Assembly (NCBI GenBank): GCA_032433765.1
Contig: JAVIAB010000073.1
Location: forward strand, 57,632,565-57,696,564
Length of the DNA stretch: 64,000 nucleotides
DNA from: Megaustenia siamemsis
Lineage: Eukaryota; Mollusca; Gastropoda; Stylommatophora; Ariophantidae
Direction of reading: 5' to 3'
Position 1 is the stretch's first letter. The number at the start of each line of letters is the position of its first letter. The translations under genes and the position numbers were made by a program. Below, one piece after another: positions 1-11,289 of this stretch. The notes under the pieces are model-generated. The model was not told the DNA's origin, made no database searches, and was given only the letters and a program-made list of their open reading frames with translations.

Positions 1-96
1 CCTCAAGACTGACATCTTACCTCTAGACCAACCAATCCTCCCATTTGTTACATCTTAGAAAACTAAATCCAAACTTATGTTGTTCATGTGACATAC
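1..96 (-). other. PAPSS intron, start of
   Basis: Sequence after the donor at 96-91 belongs to the intron that follows the last exon seen. Nothing else is recognisable in it. Confidence 0.7.
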
Positions 97-208
97 CATC
101 AAGTAGACAGCAAAAATGTTGGGCCTGTAAGTATTCTCTTTCTCTCATAAACCCATAAATTGGAGTGGCCCAGCCCTCTGCAAGTACTTGAACCCATTGT
201 AAGTCTAG
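97..208 (-). CDS. PAPSS: PAPSS exon: ATP sulfurylase N-terminal segment
   Basis: This 112-bp exon reads [20 protein letters not shown] then [17 protein letters not shown] plus one base of a Gly codon before donor [27 protein letters not shown] is a hallmark of the sulfurylase domain of animal PAPSS. The acceptor is ATTACAG. The remaining sulfurylase residues, including the HXXH-like catalytic region, would be encoded left of position 1. Confidence 0.95.
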
Positions 209-2142
209 CTGTAATGATACTTTAATATTATTATTCCAATGGTAATTTTGAAAGTCAAATTTTATTATATAATTTAGTAATTCCAAAAATAATTATAGAA
301 CGTTTTCTATACTTAGAATAACAAACAGTAAACAATAAAAAAAACAAATATTAACAAGAAATGAAATATATTTAGATGACACTTTTCTAGCTTTTTTTAG
401 ATAATTGAAATTAGTTGAAGTAACAGATTAAAAAAAAAACTTTCATACTGTATACACTGCGACACTAAGGACAAAAGGTAGGGTTCAATAGTGTTTGAGA
501 CTCAACATGGTTTTCTCAACCTTAATTGGCACAGAATTTTTCTGGTAAAGTTGAATGGCCTGGTATGACACTACCCATAACACTCATAAAATGTGCTGTT
601 GGATTTTGAACGACATGGGCACTAACACCATATAACCCATGTGCCTTAAGGTCTGGAGGGAATCCTTTACTTCTTTTTATTACACACTGCTTGACAACAG
701 AATTTTGTACCTACTTCCACAACAGATTAACCAAAGGTACTCATTTATACTGTAGTTTCCATCACATTATGATTAATATCATTTATAACAAAAGAGTTTT
801 AAAACCATGATGTCAATGTTAGATCTATTAAAGTCATGAATGGCTTAGAATCTCTCTGACAAATATGACCACAATCTTCAGTTATTGGTTTGTGTTTAAA
901 CATTTAGATCAGAATAGGTCACGAACAAGAGGTGCACAATTAAAGTCTTCACCGGTTCCCCATAATTTATCATGCAGGGTTGTTTCTGTGGGCTATACTT
1001 GTGTTTGAAGGGTGTGAAATTCATGCAATCTCTGAATGTATATGCTCTGGAGTTTGTCTGGATGCTCCACAGTCACATGTTGCAAAGTCACAGAGTCCTA
1101 TCTTGTGTAGGTGTTCTTTGAAGCTACAGTGACCTGTTCTGAGTCTGAATATCTTAGTCTGCTCATGTCTGCTGAGTTTGTCTAAGGTTTTGTGTTCTAG
1201 CTCATTGTTTCCAAATAACTATTTCCATTATGTTTTCCTATCCAGTTTCAGAATTGTCTTTATTTCTTCGAGGCATTGGGGTTGGGCTGTAGAAGGCTCC
1301 CACCTGCTTTTGCGAATTCATCTGCTTTCTCATTTCCAGGGATGCCACAGTGCTGATCTCCACTGCAGAACTTGTTCTGACTTTTCTGACTGTGATTATT
1401 TGCTGTTCTTTATTTCCTGGATGAGGCTGTCCTATGTCAGGCTTGACATTGCACAACCACAATCTTTTTCCAGGAAAGTCACGGTGGTGAAGTGGTTAGT
1501 ACACACTTGTGTTGACCAGATAACAGAGATCTAACTGCCAGTTGTGGTGAGTTTTTTCAAACCTTTCAGGTTAACTCAACCTCTCAAAATGAGATCAAAA
1601 TAATTTTCCGGGAAAGAAGGGCAACCTGACATTATGCCAATTAATGTGTCAATGGTCTATATGTAAAAGGTGTGATGGGTACCTTACTTACTTCTCTCAA
1701 GCAAACAAAACAGAGCCATTAAACCACCAAAGTAAAAATTGTTCTAATTTATTATTCAGGAAGAAGCCAAATTAAATGATACATCAATATGATATTCTTG
1801 ATATTTCAAAATTTAGATATGCAAAAAATTAGCTACACTGTTTTTATTATAGAAAACAGCATTGAAGATTAGAGTAAAGTTGAATACAATAGTTTTATTA
1901 AATAAAAATGCAGAGTAATAAATGATTCACAACTCTGTGTCTTCTGTAACAGCCCTAAAATAATAAATAAAAATAATGTAAAATAGTTAAGTATTCACAA
2001 CTTATTTTTTCACCGCACACACTTCATCTTCCATGAATGAAATGAGATAGGAAATATAAATATATATTTTGTTTTGCAAAAATTTACTTGCATTTAGGAT
2101 ATTTTATTTAAAATACATTTTTAAACAGTGAAACCAACAAAC
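209..2142 (-). other. PAPSS intron with two very old SINE-like remnants
   Basis: AT-rich intron. A plus-strand stretch at about 460-655 keeps the order of the common SINE body (AGGACAAAAGGTAGGGTTC ... TTTTTCTGG ... CACTAACACCATAT), but is heavily diverged. A second at about 1483-1640 has a tRNA-like start (GTGGTGAAGTGGTTAGT). I see no coding sequence; short open frames near 1180-1530 have no features of genes. Confidence 0.5.
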
Positions 2143-2256
2143 CTCACTAATTTCAACAAATGGAAGTAATTCGGCTTCAGCTTTGGCTTCTGCTCGTCTG
2201 TTTTCTGGCACAAAAAGTTCTCGTACAGCCATATGAACGCCTCTAGGAACAACTTT
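2143..2256 (-). CDS. PAPSS: PAPSS exon: interdomain linker and start of ATP sulfurylase
   Basis: This 114-bp exon encodes 38 whole codons, KVVPRGVHMAVRELFVPENR to ELLPFVEISE. The ELFVPENR block, an acidic/alanine-rich helix, then LP---I is the entry to the ATP sulfurylase N-terminal subdomain in PAPSS (human has ELYVPENK at this place). The acceptor is TTTTGTACAG and the donor GTTTGT. It is in phase with the next exon (LDLQWVQ). Confidence 0.93.
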
Positions 2257-2889
2257 CTGTACAAAATAAGTAAAAAAAAAAAAAAAAAAACATTAAAAGC
2301 ATTAATTGGACGTAAAACATAAACGTAAATAAAATTACATTGCTAAAATGTATATGTATTGAAGACCACCTAATAGCCTTCAATTCAACACATCTAACTT
2401 CAGTGGTCTTTTTAAGGAAAGTACTGCCTTCCTTCTCACTACTCTTGGTCAAACTGGCTAATCTGTTACCAAAGTCACCATGGGGAATTAAACAGGACCT
2501 TGGTCAGCACTGGTCTTTAATCCTTGACAATGGACATCTTGGCACCCAACCAACAGTAAAATAAATGATTAAAAAACCATTCATTTTGTTTTCTAACTTA
2601 TATCATTTATACTAACAAAAATTAATACCCTATTTTACAGCACACTGATATTTTATGATGTAAATGTGATTAAATTATACTTTTTAATAACTGAAGTAAG
2701 AATAATTATTATGAAAAAATGTAACATATACAAAATGTTTGTAATTTTTTATTGTGTACAAATGGATTGTAATATTATATTCACATGTACAAATGGGCTG
2801 TAATGTGTTGACTGTTTTCTGTATAAAAAACAGGATGAAATGTTGTAACTGTTCACTATATATAAAGGATTAAAGTCTTAAGAACATAC

Positions 2890-3008
2890 ATGATCTGTTA
2901 GTAGTGAAACAACCTCTTGCACACACTCATCAACTGAAAGTTCACCAGCTTTTAGATACACATCTGGAGACATGGGCTCTTCATATGGTTGATCCACACC
3001 AGTAAATC
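2890..3008 (-). CDS. PAPSS: PAPSS exon: end of APS kinase and linker
   Basis: This 119-bp exon starts with two bases completing Gly, then 39 codons: FTGVDQPYEEPMSPDVYLKA to CVQEVVSLLTDH. GFTG-D--YE-P--P---LKT followed by V--CVQ-VV-LL is the end of the kinase domain and the inter-domain helix in animal PAPSS. The acceptor ends GTTGAAG and the donor is GTATGT. Exon phase agrees on both sides. Confidence 0.94.
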
Positions 3009-4342
3009 CTTCAACAGAGCAAAATAAATGTCTCATGTACACACAGGAAGTGTCAAAAATAAGTTTATAGACTTAACAGGTTGAATAAATTGTAGAAAAA
3101 GAGGTATGTTTACAGTTTTAAGTTCAGTAATAAAAGACAACACAAAAAGATTACAAGTTGCATATTAAAACCTGACCTTCTGCTAAAACATGAGCAATAG
3201 GTACTAACACAGAAGAAAAAGTTATACTATATGAAGCTAAAGAATATTAGATGTGGTGGTGGGGTGGGGGATGCTGGGTGAGACAGAGATAAGACACAAC
3301 GAATGTTGTGAAAATTTACTTTTCTAATTCAATGGTTTCTTTGTCAAATTACCCTCCCCAGGTCTCTAGGTAAAGAGATTCAATTTCTAATGCTCTCAGA
3401 TAATGGCCAAAAATAGACAATCCCATATACACTCAGAACATACTAAAGAACTCATGGCAGTTAAAAGTAGAAAAGAGTGAGCCAAATTTGGTCGCTGCCT
3501 GAGCAAAGAAAAACAAAATAAAAATCTGCCCAATTATTCCTCAGGATCAGTCGCAGCAGAAGGTCTTTTAGGCAGCAACATCAGATTGTTTTGTGTCATC
3601 TTTTATCACTGTCAAGCTGTAACCAGGCCTCTTTTTCTGTATTTTAAAAATATTTGCCTTATCAGCTTTAACCCTAACCCACATATTTATGCCATTCTCC
3701 TGTAGTGTGAATAACAATATAGGAAAGTGTTAATTTTCAGCTTTCAGTTCTTTCTGAAGAACTACTGAACAAGCAATAGAGTTAATTCTTTTGCAGGAAT
3801 CAAGTGGCATAATGTGTTATGTTTTTGTTTTTGTTCAGTTTATGTAGAATTTGGTTTTACATATTTAAGCAATTACTGGCTCATACAGAGTTCAATAATG
3901 CCATAATTTACTAATAAAATGTCTTAATTACTTTTGTATCCATTTCTACACAGTTTTTTTTTTTTGTTTTGTCATTAAACAATGTCAAATCTGGGAGGTT
4001 GGCTTCAAAGACATATAGTGTGAACATTAAAAGAGAGATTGAAAATGAGACACTCCAGATTTTTTCTTTAGAGGGTGGATGTGATTGATAAAAGAACAAT
4101 GCTTTAGCTCTGAATAAATAGTCACATGCAGTATAAGTTACAAGAAAGAAAAAGCTGTCATGCCTTGCAAGGCTGCTCATTTCATCTCAAAGTGGCATTT
4201 TTGTTTCATTTTTGAAAATGTGTAGCATTTATGGATGAAGATGTCATGAGCCTAGGGCATTCTCCTAATTCTTCAAACTGATATTTTATGCAAGTGGTTT
4301 TAATTTGTGATACCATAAACAGATGTTACAGTTTTAGCTAAA

Positions 4343-4631
4343 AGTAAAAGGCCCCTGTCACACCAAGTGGCGTATAAAGTAAAGTAACCCCGTCCTGCCA
4401 AGTGGCGTATAGGGAATATGGTTTAGTGACCATAAATTTTACAGACCTACAGCACCTGATTTTTTGGGTAATGTGGTCGGTATTATGCCTGTGCCACTTT
4501 ACTTTCCCAGAAAAAAATCCGGTACCCATTAAAGGCTGGGTGAACCCAGAAGCCGTCGGTTGGGATCGAACCTTATTCCTTGTCCTTTGTAGTCCAGTTC
4601 ACTAACCACTGAGCTATTGCTACTCCCAAAT
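4343..4631 (-). mobile_element. tRNA-derived SINE, perfect 11-bp target duplication
   Basis: Minus-strand copy of the SINE that is common in this window. The head (A box and B box of a tRNA promoter) is at the high-coordinate end, and the tail with CACGCCAAGTGGCG-like sequence at the low end. TTTTAGCTAAA flanks it at 4332-4342 and 4632-4642. The tail carries a partial internal duplication (two CAAGTGGCGTATA blocks at about 4364 and 4399). Confidence 0.85.
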
Positions 4632-4726
4632 TTTTAGCTAAACTAAATGTTTATGAATGAATGATATTTTAGTAGTCAATGAGAGTATGCCTGAGAATAT
4701 TCCAGTATGCAACATTTAATTTTCAT

Positions 4727-4995
4727 CACCATGTGCCATACCGGTTGGCGTAATGTCCTTTCACAATCTTCTATCTACAGTGCATCGTATCAGTTCTGTT
4801 GTTGACTGTTTTCCATGCCATGACATTAAGCTATCTGGTATTTTCTCTCTTTGTCATCTGTGATCCCTCTTTCCTTGTATTTTGCCAGTTGTAACCAAGT
4901 ATTCCAACTTTCCTCTTCTCATGATGTGCTCAAAAAATGTTGATTGTTTCTTTCTGATGTTTTTTAGGAGCTCCCTTTTAGTGCTGGCCTCTTTG
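4727..4995 (-). mobile_element. LINE 3' end, family A (5'-truncated)
   Basis: Read on the minus strand, this matches the copies at 6084-6348 and 32541-33087: the C-terminal end of a non-LTR polyprotein of the type GKRDRGRQ-EKI, then WRDM, ending near a CAT/ATG-rich tail. It is more decayed than the other two copies. Confidence 0.75.
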
Positions 4996-5211
4996 AGAAT
5001 TCATTTCATTTTAGCCACTAAATTTCTAAAATTTTAAGACACCTATTCTTCCTATCAATTTTAATGTATAATAGAAGAATCGTGTTTTTATCTTCTTGGA
5101 ATAACACATATGAGCAAACCAACTGAAGCATCAACGACAAACAGCTGTGCTTAAGGCATATGGAGAGGTTTTGTGTTAGTGCTCCTATTTTGTAAATGAA
5201 TATTAGCACAT

Positions 5212-5356
5212 TTTATGGGTGCTGTCTGTATTACACCATACTGCCCTACTTTCCTTGAAAAATCCAATATCCATTTAAGGCTGGGTGAACCTAGGAGCCA
5301 TTGGTTGGGATCAATCCTGACCTCTTGTCCTTAGTAGTCCAGTTCATTAACCGGAA
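5212..5356 (-). mobile_element. Partial, diverged SINE copy
   Basis: Minus-strand fragment of the common SINE body: CCATTTAAGGCTGGGTGAAC, then GTTGGGATC, then GTCCTTAGTAGTCCAGTTCA. Tail and head ends are missing. Confidence 0.7.
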
Positions 5357-5509
5357 TTGTGTTTAACCAATACTAAACTACCATTAAAATACATATTTTG
5401 CACCATCTATTGAAAAGTATTTCTGCCTGCGTTGTGGTAGCTATGCTACTGTGGAGAAAAAGGGATCACAATTGTTGAAATGACATGTCTTTAAAAAAAT
5501 ATTTAATGC

Positions 5510-5740
5510 GACATTAAAAAACAAAATAAGAAATGAGGATATCAGGATAAGAGTGAAGGCAACAATACCAGTCCTGAGTAACATCCAAAAGACAAAGACA
5601 TAACATTAAATGGTTTGGGCATATAACACAGTTAGTGGACAAGCAGCATCCCATAGCAAGTATTAACAACCAGATGCAACAACAAAAGATGCACTTGAAA
5701 AGCTCCCAAAAGATGGACTAGTGAAATATCTGACACGAAA
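5510..5740 (+). pseudogene. LINE C-terminal remnant
   Basis: Plus-strand reading gives LKNKIRNEDIRIRV, then a TGGTTTGGGCATATAAC stretch (the W-GH motif near the C-terminus of RTE-like non-LTR elements) and DALEKLPKDGLVKYL. Stops and shifts interrupt it. It is related to family D (53848-54720). Confidence 0.6.
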
Positions 5741-6083
5741 CAAAACATGTATGAGGCTAACTAAAGAGAACTGCCAGGAGCACTCAATTTTCCTGCAACA
5801 ATGAAAGGCAATAGAGGATAGAGAACAAGACATTTTAAAATGACGGAGTGTCTAAGGTCTGGCCAAAATGCAATCAAACCAATTTTGTTTGTCAGTAATA
5901 TTCTTATTGTTCTGTTCCTGACTATCTTCCATGCCACAATTTTAAGCTTTTCAGTATCTTCTTGGCGGCTGCTGAGTCTGGATTTAGGGCTCAAGAACAA
6001 TCAGGAACTATAACACAATATTACAACAATCTTGCATTGATATAGGCCGACAACAACTATTTGATACATGATAGAAAATTATT

Positions 6084-6348
6084 CATCATCATCATGTACC
6101 ATGCCGGTTGGCGTTGGTGATCATGTCCCTCCACAATCTTCTATCTACAGTGCATCGTATCAGTTCTGTTGTTGACTGTTTTCCATACCATGACACCAAG
6201 CTATCCAGTATTTTCTCTTTTTGTCGTCCACGATCTCTCTTTCCTTGTATTTTGCCAGTTGTAACCAAGTTTTCCAACTTTCCTCTTCTCATGATGTGCC
6301 CGAAAAATGTTGATTGCTTCTTTCTGATGTTTTCTAAGAGCTCCCTTT
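6084..6348 (-). mobile_element. LINE 3' end, family A, perfect 12-bp target duplication
   Basis: An open minus-strand frame at 6292-6092 reads MRRGKLENLVTTGKIQGKRD through WRDMITNANRHGT, the C-terminus of a non-LTR polyprotein. The element ends with a CATCATCATCAT tail (plus strand) at 6084. TAGAAAATTATT flanks it at 6072-6083 and 6349-6360, which shows a complete 5'-truncated insertion by target-primed reverse transcription. Confidence 0.88.
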
Positions 6349-6393
6349 TAGAAAATTATTACTTCCTAAAATTCTTCATAAAACATGTGAATA

Positions 6394-6396
<3 letters not shown>

Positions 6397-6443
<47 letters not shown>
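6397..6443. repeat. AT dinucleotide microsatellite
   Basis: Uninterrupted TA/AT run of about 23 units. Confidence 0.95.
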
Positions 6444-6448
<5 letters not shown>

Positions 6449-6624
6449 TTCTTATAATTTGTTTGGGTCTGAATCTAAAAAGCAGACAGGATAACATTAA
6501 TAAGACATTTAATCTCTTCCTTACCTCCACAATCCATTTGTTTAAAATTCCCAACATTATTTGCAAAATTGGCATTTGGTATCTAATTTAGAAACAAAAA
6601 GACTCATTTAAATCTATCTATCTG

Positions 6625-6960
6625 TTGATCTTTCGAGCCGTAGCCGGCCCATAGGACACAGACGTAGATACTCCTTCTCTTATCTAAATTTTTATACTAA
6701 CAGTTTTCAATCCTTCAAAGGAATTTTTTTTCAAATCTCGCCACTTGTCTCTGTTCTGTGCAAGCAACTTTATCATTGAATAAGCCGATTCCTGCTGCTC
6801 TTGCCTCTCTGATCAATGATGTTCTCAGTGTCTCTCTGGGTCGACCTCTTTTCCTCCCACCTGTTTCCCACATGAGAGCTTTTTTTGTTATTCGGTTATT
6901 ATCTCTCATCATATGTCCAATATATGACCATAGCATAATAACCAAAGTTTACAAAAGACA
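6625..6960 (-). pseudogene. LINE C-terminal remnant
   Basis: Minus-strand frame 6945-6715 reads YIGHMMRDNNRITKKALMWE, then GRKRGRPRETLRTSLI and an R-W-like end. GHMMR-D--R---A--W---G-R-RGRP is the usual C-terminal block of RTE-like non-LTR elements. The low end (TCTTTCGAGCCGTAGCCGG) resembles the 3' end of other non-LTR elements here (31089, 34245). Confidence 0.7.
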
Positions 6961-7235
6961 AAGTTCATTTATGAAAAAAAAAAACTTGGTTATTGGAAAA
7001 CAAATAGCCAAAAATTGAAAAATAAAAAAATGGTAAACAGATATCTCAACTGTTATAAGCCTACATTTATTTTAGTTTTAATTGCTGAAGGGGAAAAGGT
7101 GAATTTAACTGCCCACGTATAAGTGAACAACTATATTAGAGATAAATTTAAACAGAAGAACACATGAAACCTAGTTAGAACAAGAAAAGCAACGCAACAT
7201 AAGCTTGGGAATCTCTCTCTCTCTCTCTCTCTGCG

Positions 7236-7990
7236 ATCAAGACTCAATCAGAGTAGGATTCCAGACTCTCTCATGAAGTCAGCTGTCTGTTTAAGCGAAT
7301 CGATCGCCCCATATAGTTTCTCTTCCAGGGAGTTGGGCGTGGACCACATTGCTCTTTTCAGGTCTGTGTACTGGGGGCAATCCTGTATAACATGTTTTGT
7401 AGTCATATTATCCAGTGTACAGTGGCATAGGCTGGTTGTACCTATTTTGAATTTGGTGAACATGTGATTCCTCATTCTATTGTGGCCAGTGCGTTGGCGA
7501 AATATGATGACTTGATCCCTCCTTGATAGTTGATGGTATCCGTCCCTCTCGTTATGCTTTGGGTGTTCTCGTTTCCATTTTTCATGGTTCTGACCTTTGA
7601 GGATGGATTTGGCTTCATCATAACTGACGGATGGTTCTCTTGGGGTAATCTCCTTCCCTCTTTAGCTAATTTGTCTGCGCGTTCGTTTCCGTGTATAATG
7701 CAGTGTGATGGTATCCACTGAATGACTACTCTCAGAAAATTATTGCATAGTTGGTCCAGGGTTGTTCTCAAGTCATCTAGTCCATTGCTCTTGGGGCTTT
7801 TTAGAGCTGATAGTACTGACAGTGCATCAGTCAGAGTCACCAATTTATTGTGCATGTTATTTTTGTGTTGAGTAGCCAGTGTTGCAGCATCTCTGAGGGC
7901 CTCAGTTTCTGCTTTAAAGTTATCTGAGAATTTCCCAGTAGCTATTGACTTGGTGATCTCGTCCTGGTTATTCAGCGTCAAGAACACACC
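7236..7990 (-). pseudogene. RNase H and C-terminal fragment of an I-type LINE
   Basis: Minus-strand frame 7987-7472 shows RNase H motifs: FKAETEALRDAA (the catalytic Glu), LTDALSVLSAL (Asp) and VVIQWIPSHCIIHGNERADK (His and Asp). A second frame, 7475-7248, continues with the zinc-knuckle-like C-terminus MRNHMFTKFKIGTT and ends ADFMRESGILL. Frames are split by a frameshift near 7475. The order matches the intact-looking C-terminus at 16666-17583. The element is 5'-truncated at about 7990, and a CT-rich run lies after its 3' end. Confidence 0.85.
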
Positions 7991-8104
7991 ACCCCCTCCA
8001 TTTCTGGTGGCATTTGTAGCTTGGGCAGATGGTGCTCGTAAGCCTGGGAGGGCCGACCATCTAAGGGCAGAATTCCCCTACAGAAAAGACAATCTGCTGC
8101 CTTG

Positions 8105-8205
8105 CAGGAAAATTTGGTGCAATCAAAGGCTAAGGAAAGCAAACCTGAATAAAATGCTGGCTGAAATCGGATGCACAGGGCCACTGGCGCAGAACACAGT
8201 GCAAC
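8105..8205 (-). repeat. Dispersed repeat DR copy (weak)
   Basis: Read on the minus strand it keeps CATCCGATTTCAGC and TTTGCTTTCC-TAGCCTTTGATTGC, similar to the repeat at 14513-14695 (CATCCGACTTCAGCA ... CCTCTTTGATCGCTACTCG). Divergent. Confidence 0.5.
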
Positions 8206-8381
8206 GTTTTAACAGGTAGTCAATCAGAAAGCTTGGGAATGAGGTAAGGGGAAATAAAAAAAAACTGTTAGGACAGCAAAGGTCGTCAATTAATGAAACA
8301 TTATAAAGGTCGTTGAAGGAATCAACACCAGCAGACACGGCACATGATGATTAACTAAAAGGACAAGACAACGAATCTGAC

Positions 8382-8520
8382 CTTTGATATTACCAGCTCT
8401 GGCCTTCTTGTATAAGCCTTTCACATCCCGCTGCTCACAAATCTCTATAGGAGTATTCACATAACACTCAAAGAACTTCAGTCCAGCACTCTCGTGGAGA
8501 CTGCGAGCCTTGTCACGATC
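8382..8520 (-). CDS. PAPSS: PAPSS exon: APS kinase C-terminal part
   Basis: This 139-bp exon encodes 46 codons plus one base. It reads [18 protein letters not shown] through [20 protein letters not shown]. The [16 protein letters not shown] block is the conserved C-terminal signature of APS kinase, with the FFE-YV-TP-E strand before it. The acceptor is CTCTTCAACAG. The exon ends AAAG before GTCAGA, leaving one base of a Gly codon that the next exon completes with GA. Confidence 0.95.
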
Positions 8521-8869
8521 CTGTTGAAGAGAAAGCGTTAAATTATCTCCCCATTTTCAAAATCACTTCATCTGCTTTCACCAGACCTCTTCATTGAACG
8601 CCAGTTTAAAAAAAAAAAAAACCCTGGTTGGTGAAGTTGCTCTGTGTTTGGTTAATAGTAGAAGCGATATCTGTCATGTAGAGTTCTTGATTAGTTGAGT
8701 TATGCTGATTCCAACGACAACAGCTTTGCAATAGAGCTATCTAAGTCGGTTCTCTCACGTAGGATCAAAGTCTAGAGAGTGATGGATATTTTAAAGTTCT
8801 TTATTCCGTATCTTATTTATTACACATTTCTCACAATGTTCATTTGTATCCTCTAAAACTACTGTGTTA

Positions 8870-9590
8870 CGCAGGGATGTATTGTTTATTCCTTGCTATG
8901 TGGAGTTGCCATGGGCTTCACAATGAAGAAATGTTGCACTCGTAACAAAGGCATCGAATAGATACATGGAGGCCAGTTGGAGGACATCGACTTTGCTGAT
9001 GACTATGTCGCAGCAACCAGATAAAAACGATGCAAGAAAACAAAAATGCGCTGTCATCAACAGTCAGTAAAATAGGGCTTGATATCAATTATGAAAAGGC
9101 TAAAGTCATGAAAAGTTTGGTTTCAACAGATGAAAGGATATACATGGAAAACAAACCAGGGGAAGAGTTGTTCGATCACTATTTATCTTGAAAGTCAACT
9201 TGATCGGGAAGGGGATACAAGTAAAGAAAGTAGAATCAGAATAGCGAAAGCATCAATATCTTTCAGAAGCCTTGAAAAGTTGTGGAAATCAAAACTCATC
9301 AGCACAAACACAAAACTTAGACTATCCCAATCAAACGTACAATCAGCCCTTACGTATGTATACGTGAGATTGAAAACCATAAAAGACATAGGAACAAAAC
9401 TGAACGAGTTTGAAAATAAATGTCTAAGGAGAATACTTGGTATAGCGTCGAATGAATTCAAAACAAATGAGGAAATTAGAGACATCGCCAATCAACTACT
9501 AATATCTTCAGCAATCAAGAAAAGACAAATGACATTTGTTGGACATGTGACGAGAAGAGACGATAATCGTATTCTGCGACTGACTTAACA
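8870..9590 (+). pseudogene. Non-LTR reverse transcriptase C-terminal remnant
   Basis: An early part reads TQGCIVYSLL, then DIDFADDYVAATR, the palm FADD box, with stops between. Frame 9130-9588 then gives ASISFRSLEKLWKSKLIST, then ENKCLRRILGI, then RQMTFVGHVTRRDDNRILRL, the thumb and C-terminal order of non-LTR elements (-A---F--L--IWKSK- ... --CLR-IL-I ... GH--R). Confidence 0.8.
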
Positions 9591-9739
9591 AAAACCAAAA
9601 AAACTCAGTAGACCGATGAGTCGACATTACGCTAGACATTGTGTCAGGTATCACTTCTCTAAATACTCGGAACGGAAAGGGAATACTAGGTTATCTCTTA
9701 GTTTATTTACTATTTCCCGCGACTTTCACTTTAGATCGA

Positions 9740-10310
9740 ACCTGTCTCTACCTGTATTCATGAGTAGCATAACGATGGAGGTGATGGCAGTGACCAGGGC
9801 ATTCAGCTGGTTATAGTCACAAGACTACACCCATGCCTACATGCTGAGTGATTCGATGAGCATGATAAGAAAAGTGGAGGCGGGCTCTGTAAGCAGCCAA
9901 TAGGTAGAGTCATTGCATTAGTCAAAAATACGTAAGGCCACCCTTGCCTAGGTCCCTGGACGTGCGGGAGTACGGGCAAATGAAAAGGTGGGCAGGTTGG
10001 CTAGCTGCACTGTCGTTGAAGACAGTCAACCAATGGATCGGGCAGACACCATCAATGCCCTCCGAGATGTGGGAAAGACACAAGACCGACAACCATAAGT
10101 CCACGTCACTCCTTCGGATGAAAGAGATGGGAGTTAAGATGGGCACAGCCAGAAACGAATAACTTAGTGCACGTATAAGAAGACTAATCAACCAACACAG
10201 AACTGGAGTCGTCAGTCCCTGGACAGTTCGGGATATGCTGAGGAGGGGATCTGAGCACCTGTGGACATGTTCAGAGTGCAATGATGATGACCCGCAAATA
10301 ACTCAATAAC
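9740..10310 (+). pseudogene. RNase H-type remnant, plus-strand copy
   Basis: Frames read SSITMEVMAVTRAFSWL, then (past a stop) SQDYTHAYMLSDSMSMIRKV, then a GVR-NEK-like region and MDRADTINALRDVGK, then STSLLRMKEMGVKMGTARNE and GSEHLWTCSECND. TMEVMAVTRA----L---DYTHA--LSDSMSM resembles the Glu and Asp motifs of RNase H, and the G-AGVRGNE-AD-like region resembles the last. Several stops and shifts. Its mirror copy is at 11290-11950. Confidence 0.7.
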
Positions 10311-11025
10311 TCTATTCATCTTTATTTTCTCTCATGCCTTTGTTTGTTCTGTCACAACGTGTTTATCTTTTCTTTAAGTTACAAGGCATGGCTAGTCAGA
10401 TATTGTATAATGTAATGAAGTACACTGACTCTAGTTTGAAATCAGTGACAGCCATAGCAGCTTCTTCAAAAATGGAATAACATTTGTATTATAATTCGCC
10501 AGAACGGTACCGAGTTCAAACAATGAAATGTCAACTCTCCCAGATAAAACATCGTATATCCTACATTTCTCTCTCATGCCATCTACAATTAATGTCCATA
10601 TTTAAATGTAAACCCACTTACAATCCAAGTCACCTACATTACCTGATTAGTAAATATTCCACGAAGCACCGCTCCGTCGAGTAGTGATCAATTACAAATT
10701 AACAAACTATGCAGCTCTGATGACTTCACACGTACAAAAAGATTATACTCTTCAAATCAGAGTCAATCTGTCCGGTCTCTAAATGACGATTTGTCTGAAG
10801 ACAAACCTAAACTACTGTACCGTGAGTTTCATTAAGTTTACCTTTTGCTGTGCACTGTCTTTCGCACTCCAATCTTGTTGACTTTTTCGTGAACCCCACT
10901 CACTTCGAAAACAACTTCTCCAACTTTATACTTTAATCTTTCTATTTATAGCTAGCGTCCCCCTTTCAAAGCTTTAACAATTATGCCATCTTCAGCGTTC
11001 CCCTCACTTTTGATATTGTTAACCC

Positions 11026-11110
11026 AATACATCCGACTTCAGCGCGCACCAGTTTGCTTTCCTCTCGATTGCGTGGCTAGACTGGTTAGTTTGATACCAG
11101 TCTACATGAG
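11026..11110 (+). repeat. Dispersed repeat DR copy
   Basis: CATCCGACTTCAGC followed by TTTGCTTTCCTCTCGATTG and GGCTAGACTGGTTAGT align in order with 14593-14680. Confidence 0.6.
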
Positions 11111-11289
11111 GACGTCAAGTAGGATCTTTATCAGTTTTGGTTCAACTATCCTGATGCAATGCAGTCAGCTATGAGTCATTGACTTCTTATTGTCCCGGTG
11201 CCATTGAGTGTCCCCCAAACGTGCTACAATTTTGTGGAGCAAAAACACCGACTCAGCTGTTGACGCAACTTTCATTCCCTTGTATTTCA

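Larger units (their letters stand above)
3009..8381 (-). other. PAPSS intron rich in retroelement fragments
   Basis: The intron holds SINEs (4343-4631, about 5212-5356), LINE 3' ends (4727-4995, 5510-5740, 6084-6348, 6625-6960), an RNase H-bearing LINE fragment (7236-7990), a dispersed-repeat copy (about 8105-8205), an AT microsatellite (6397-6443) and a CT run (7213-7232). About 3010-4330 shows nothing recognisable. Confidence 0.8.
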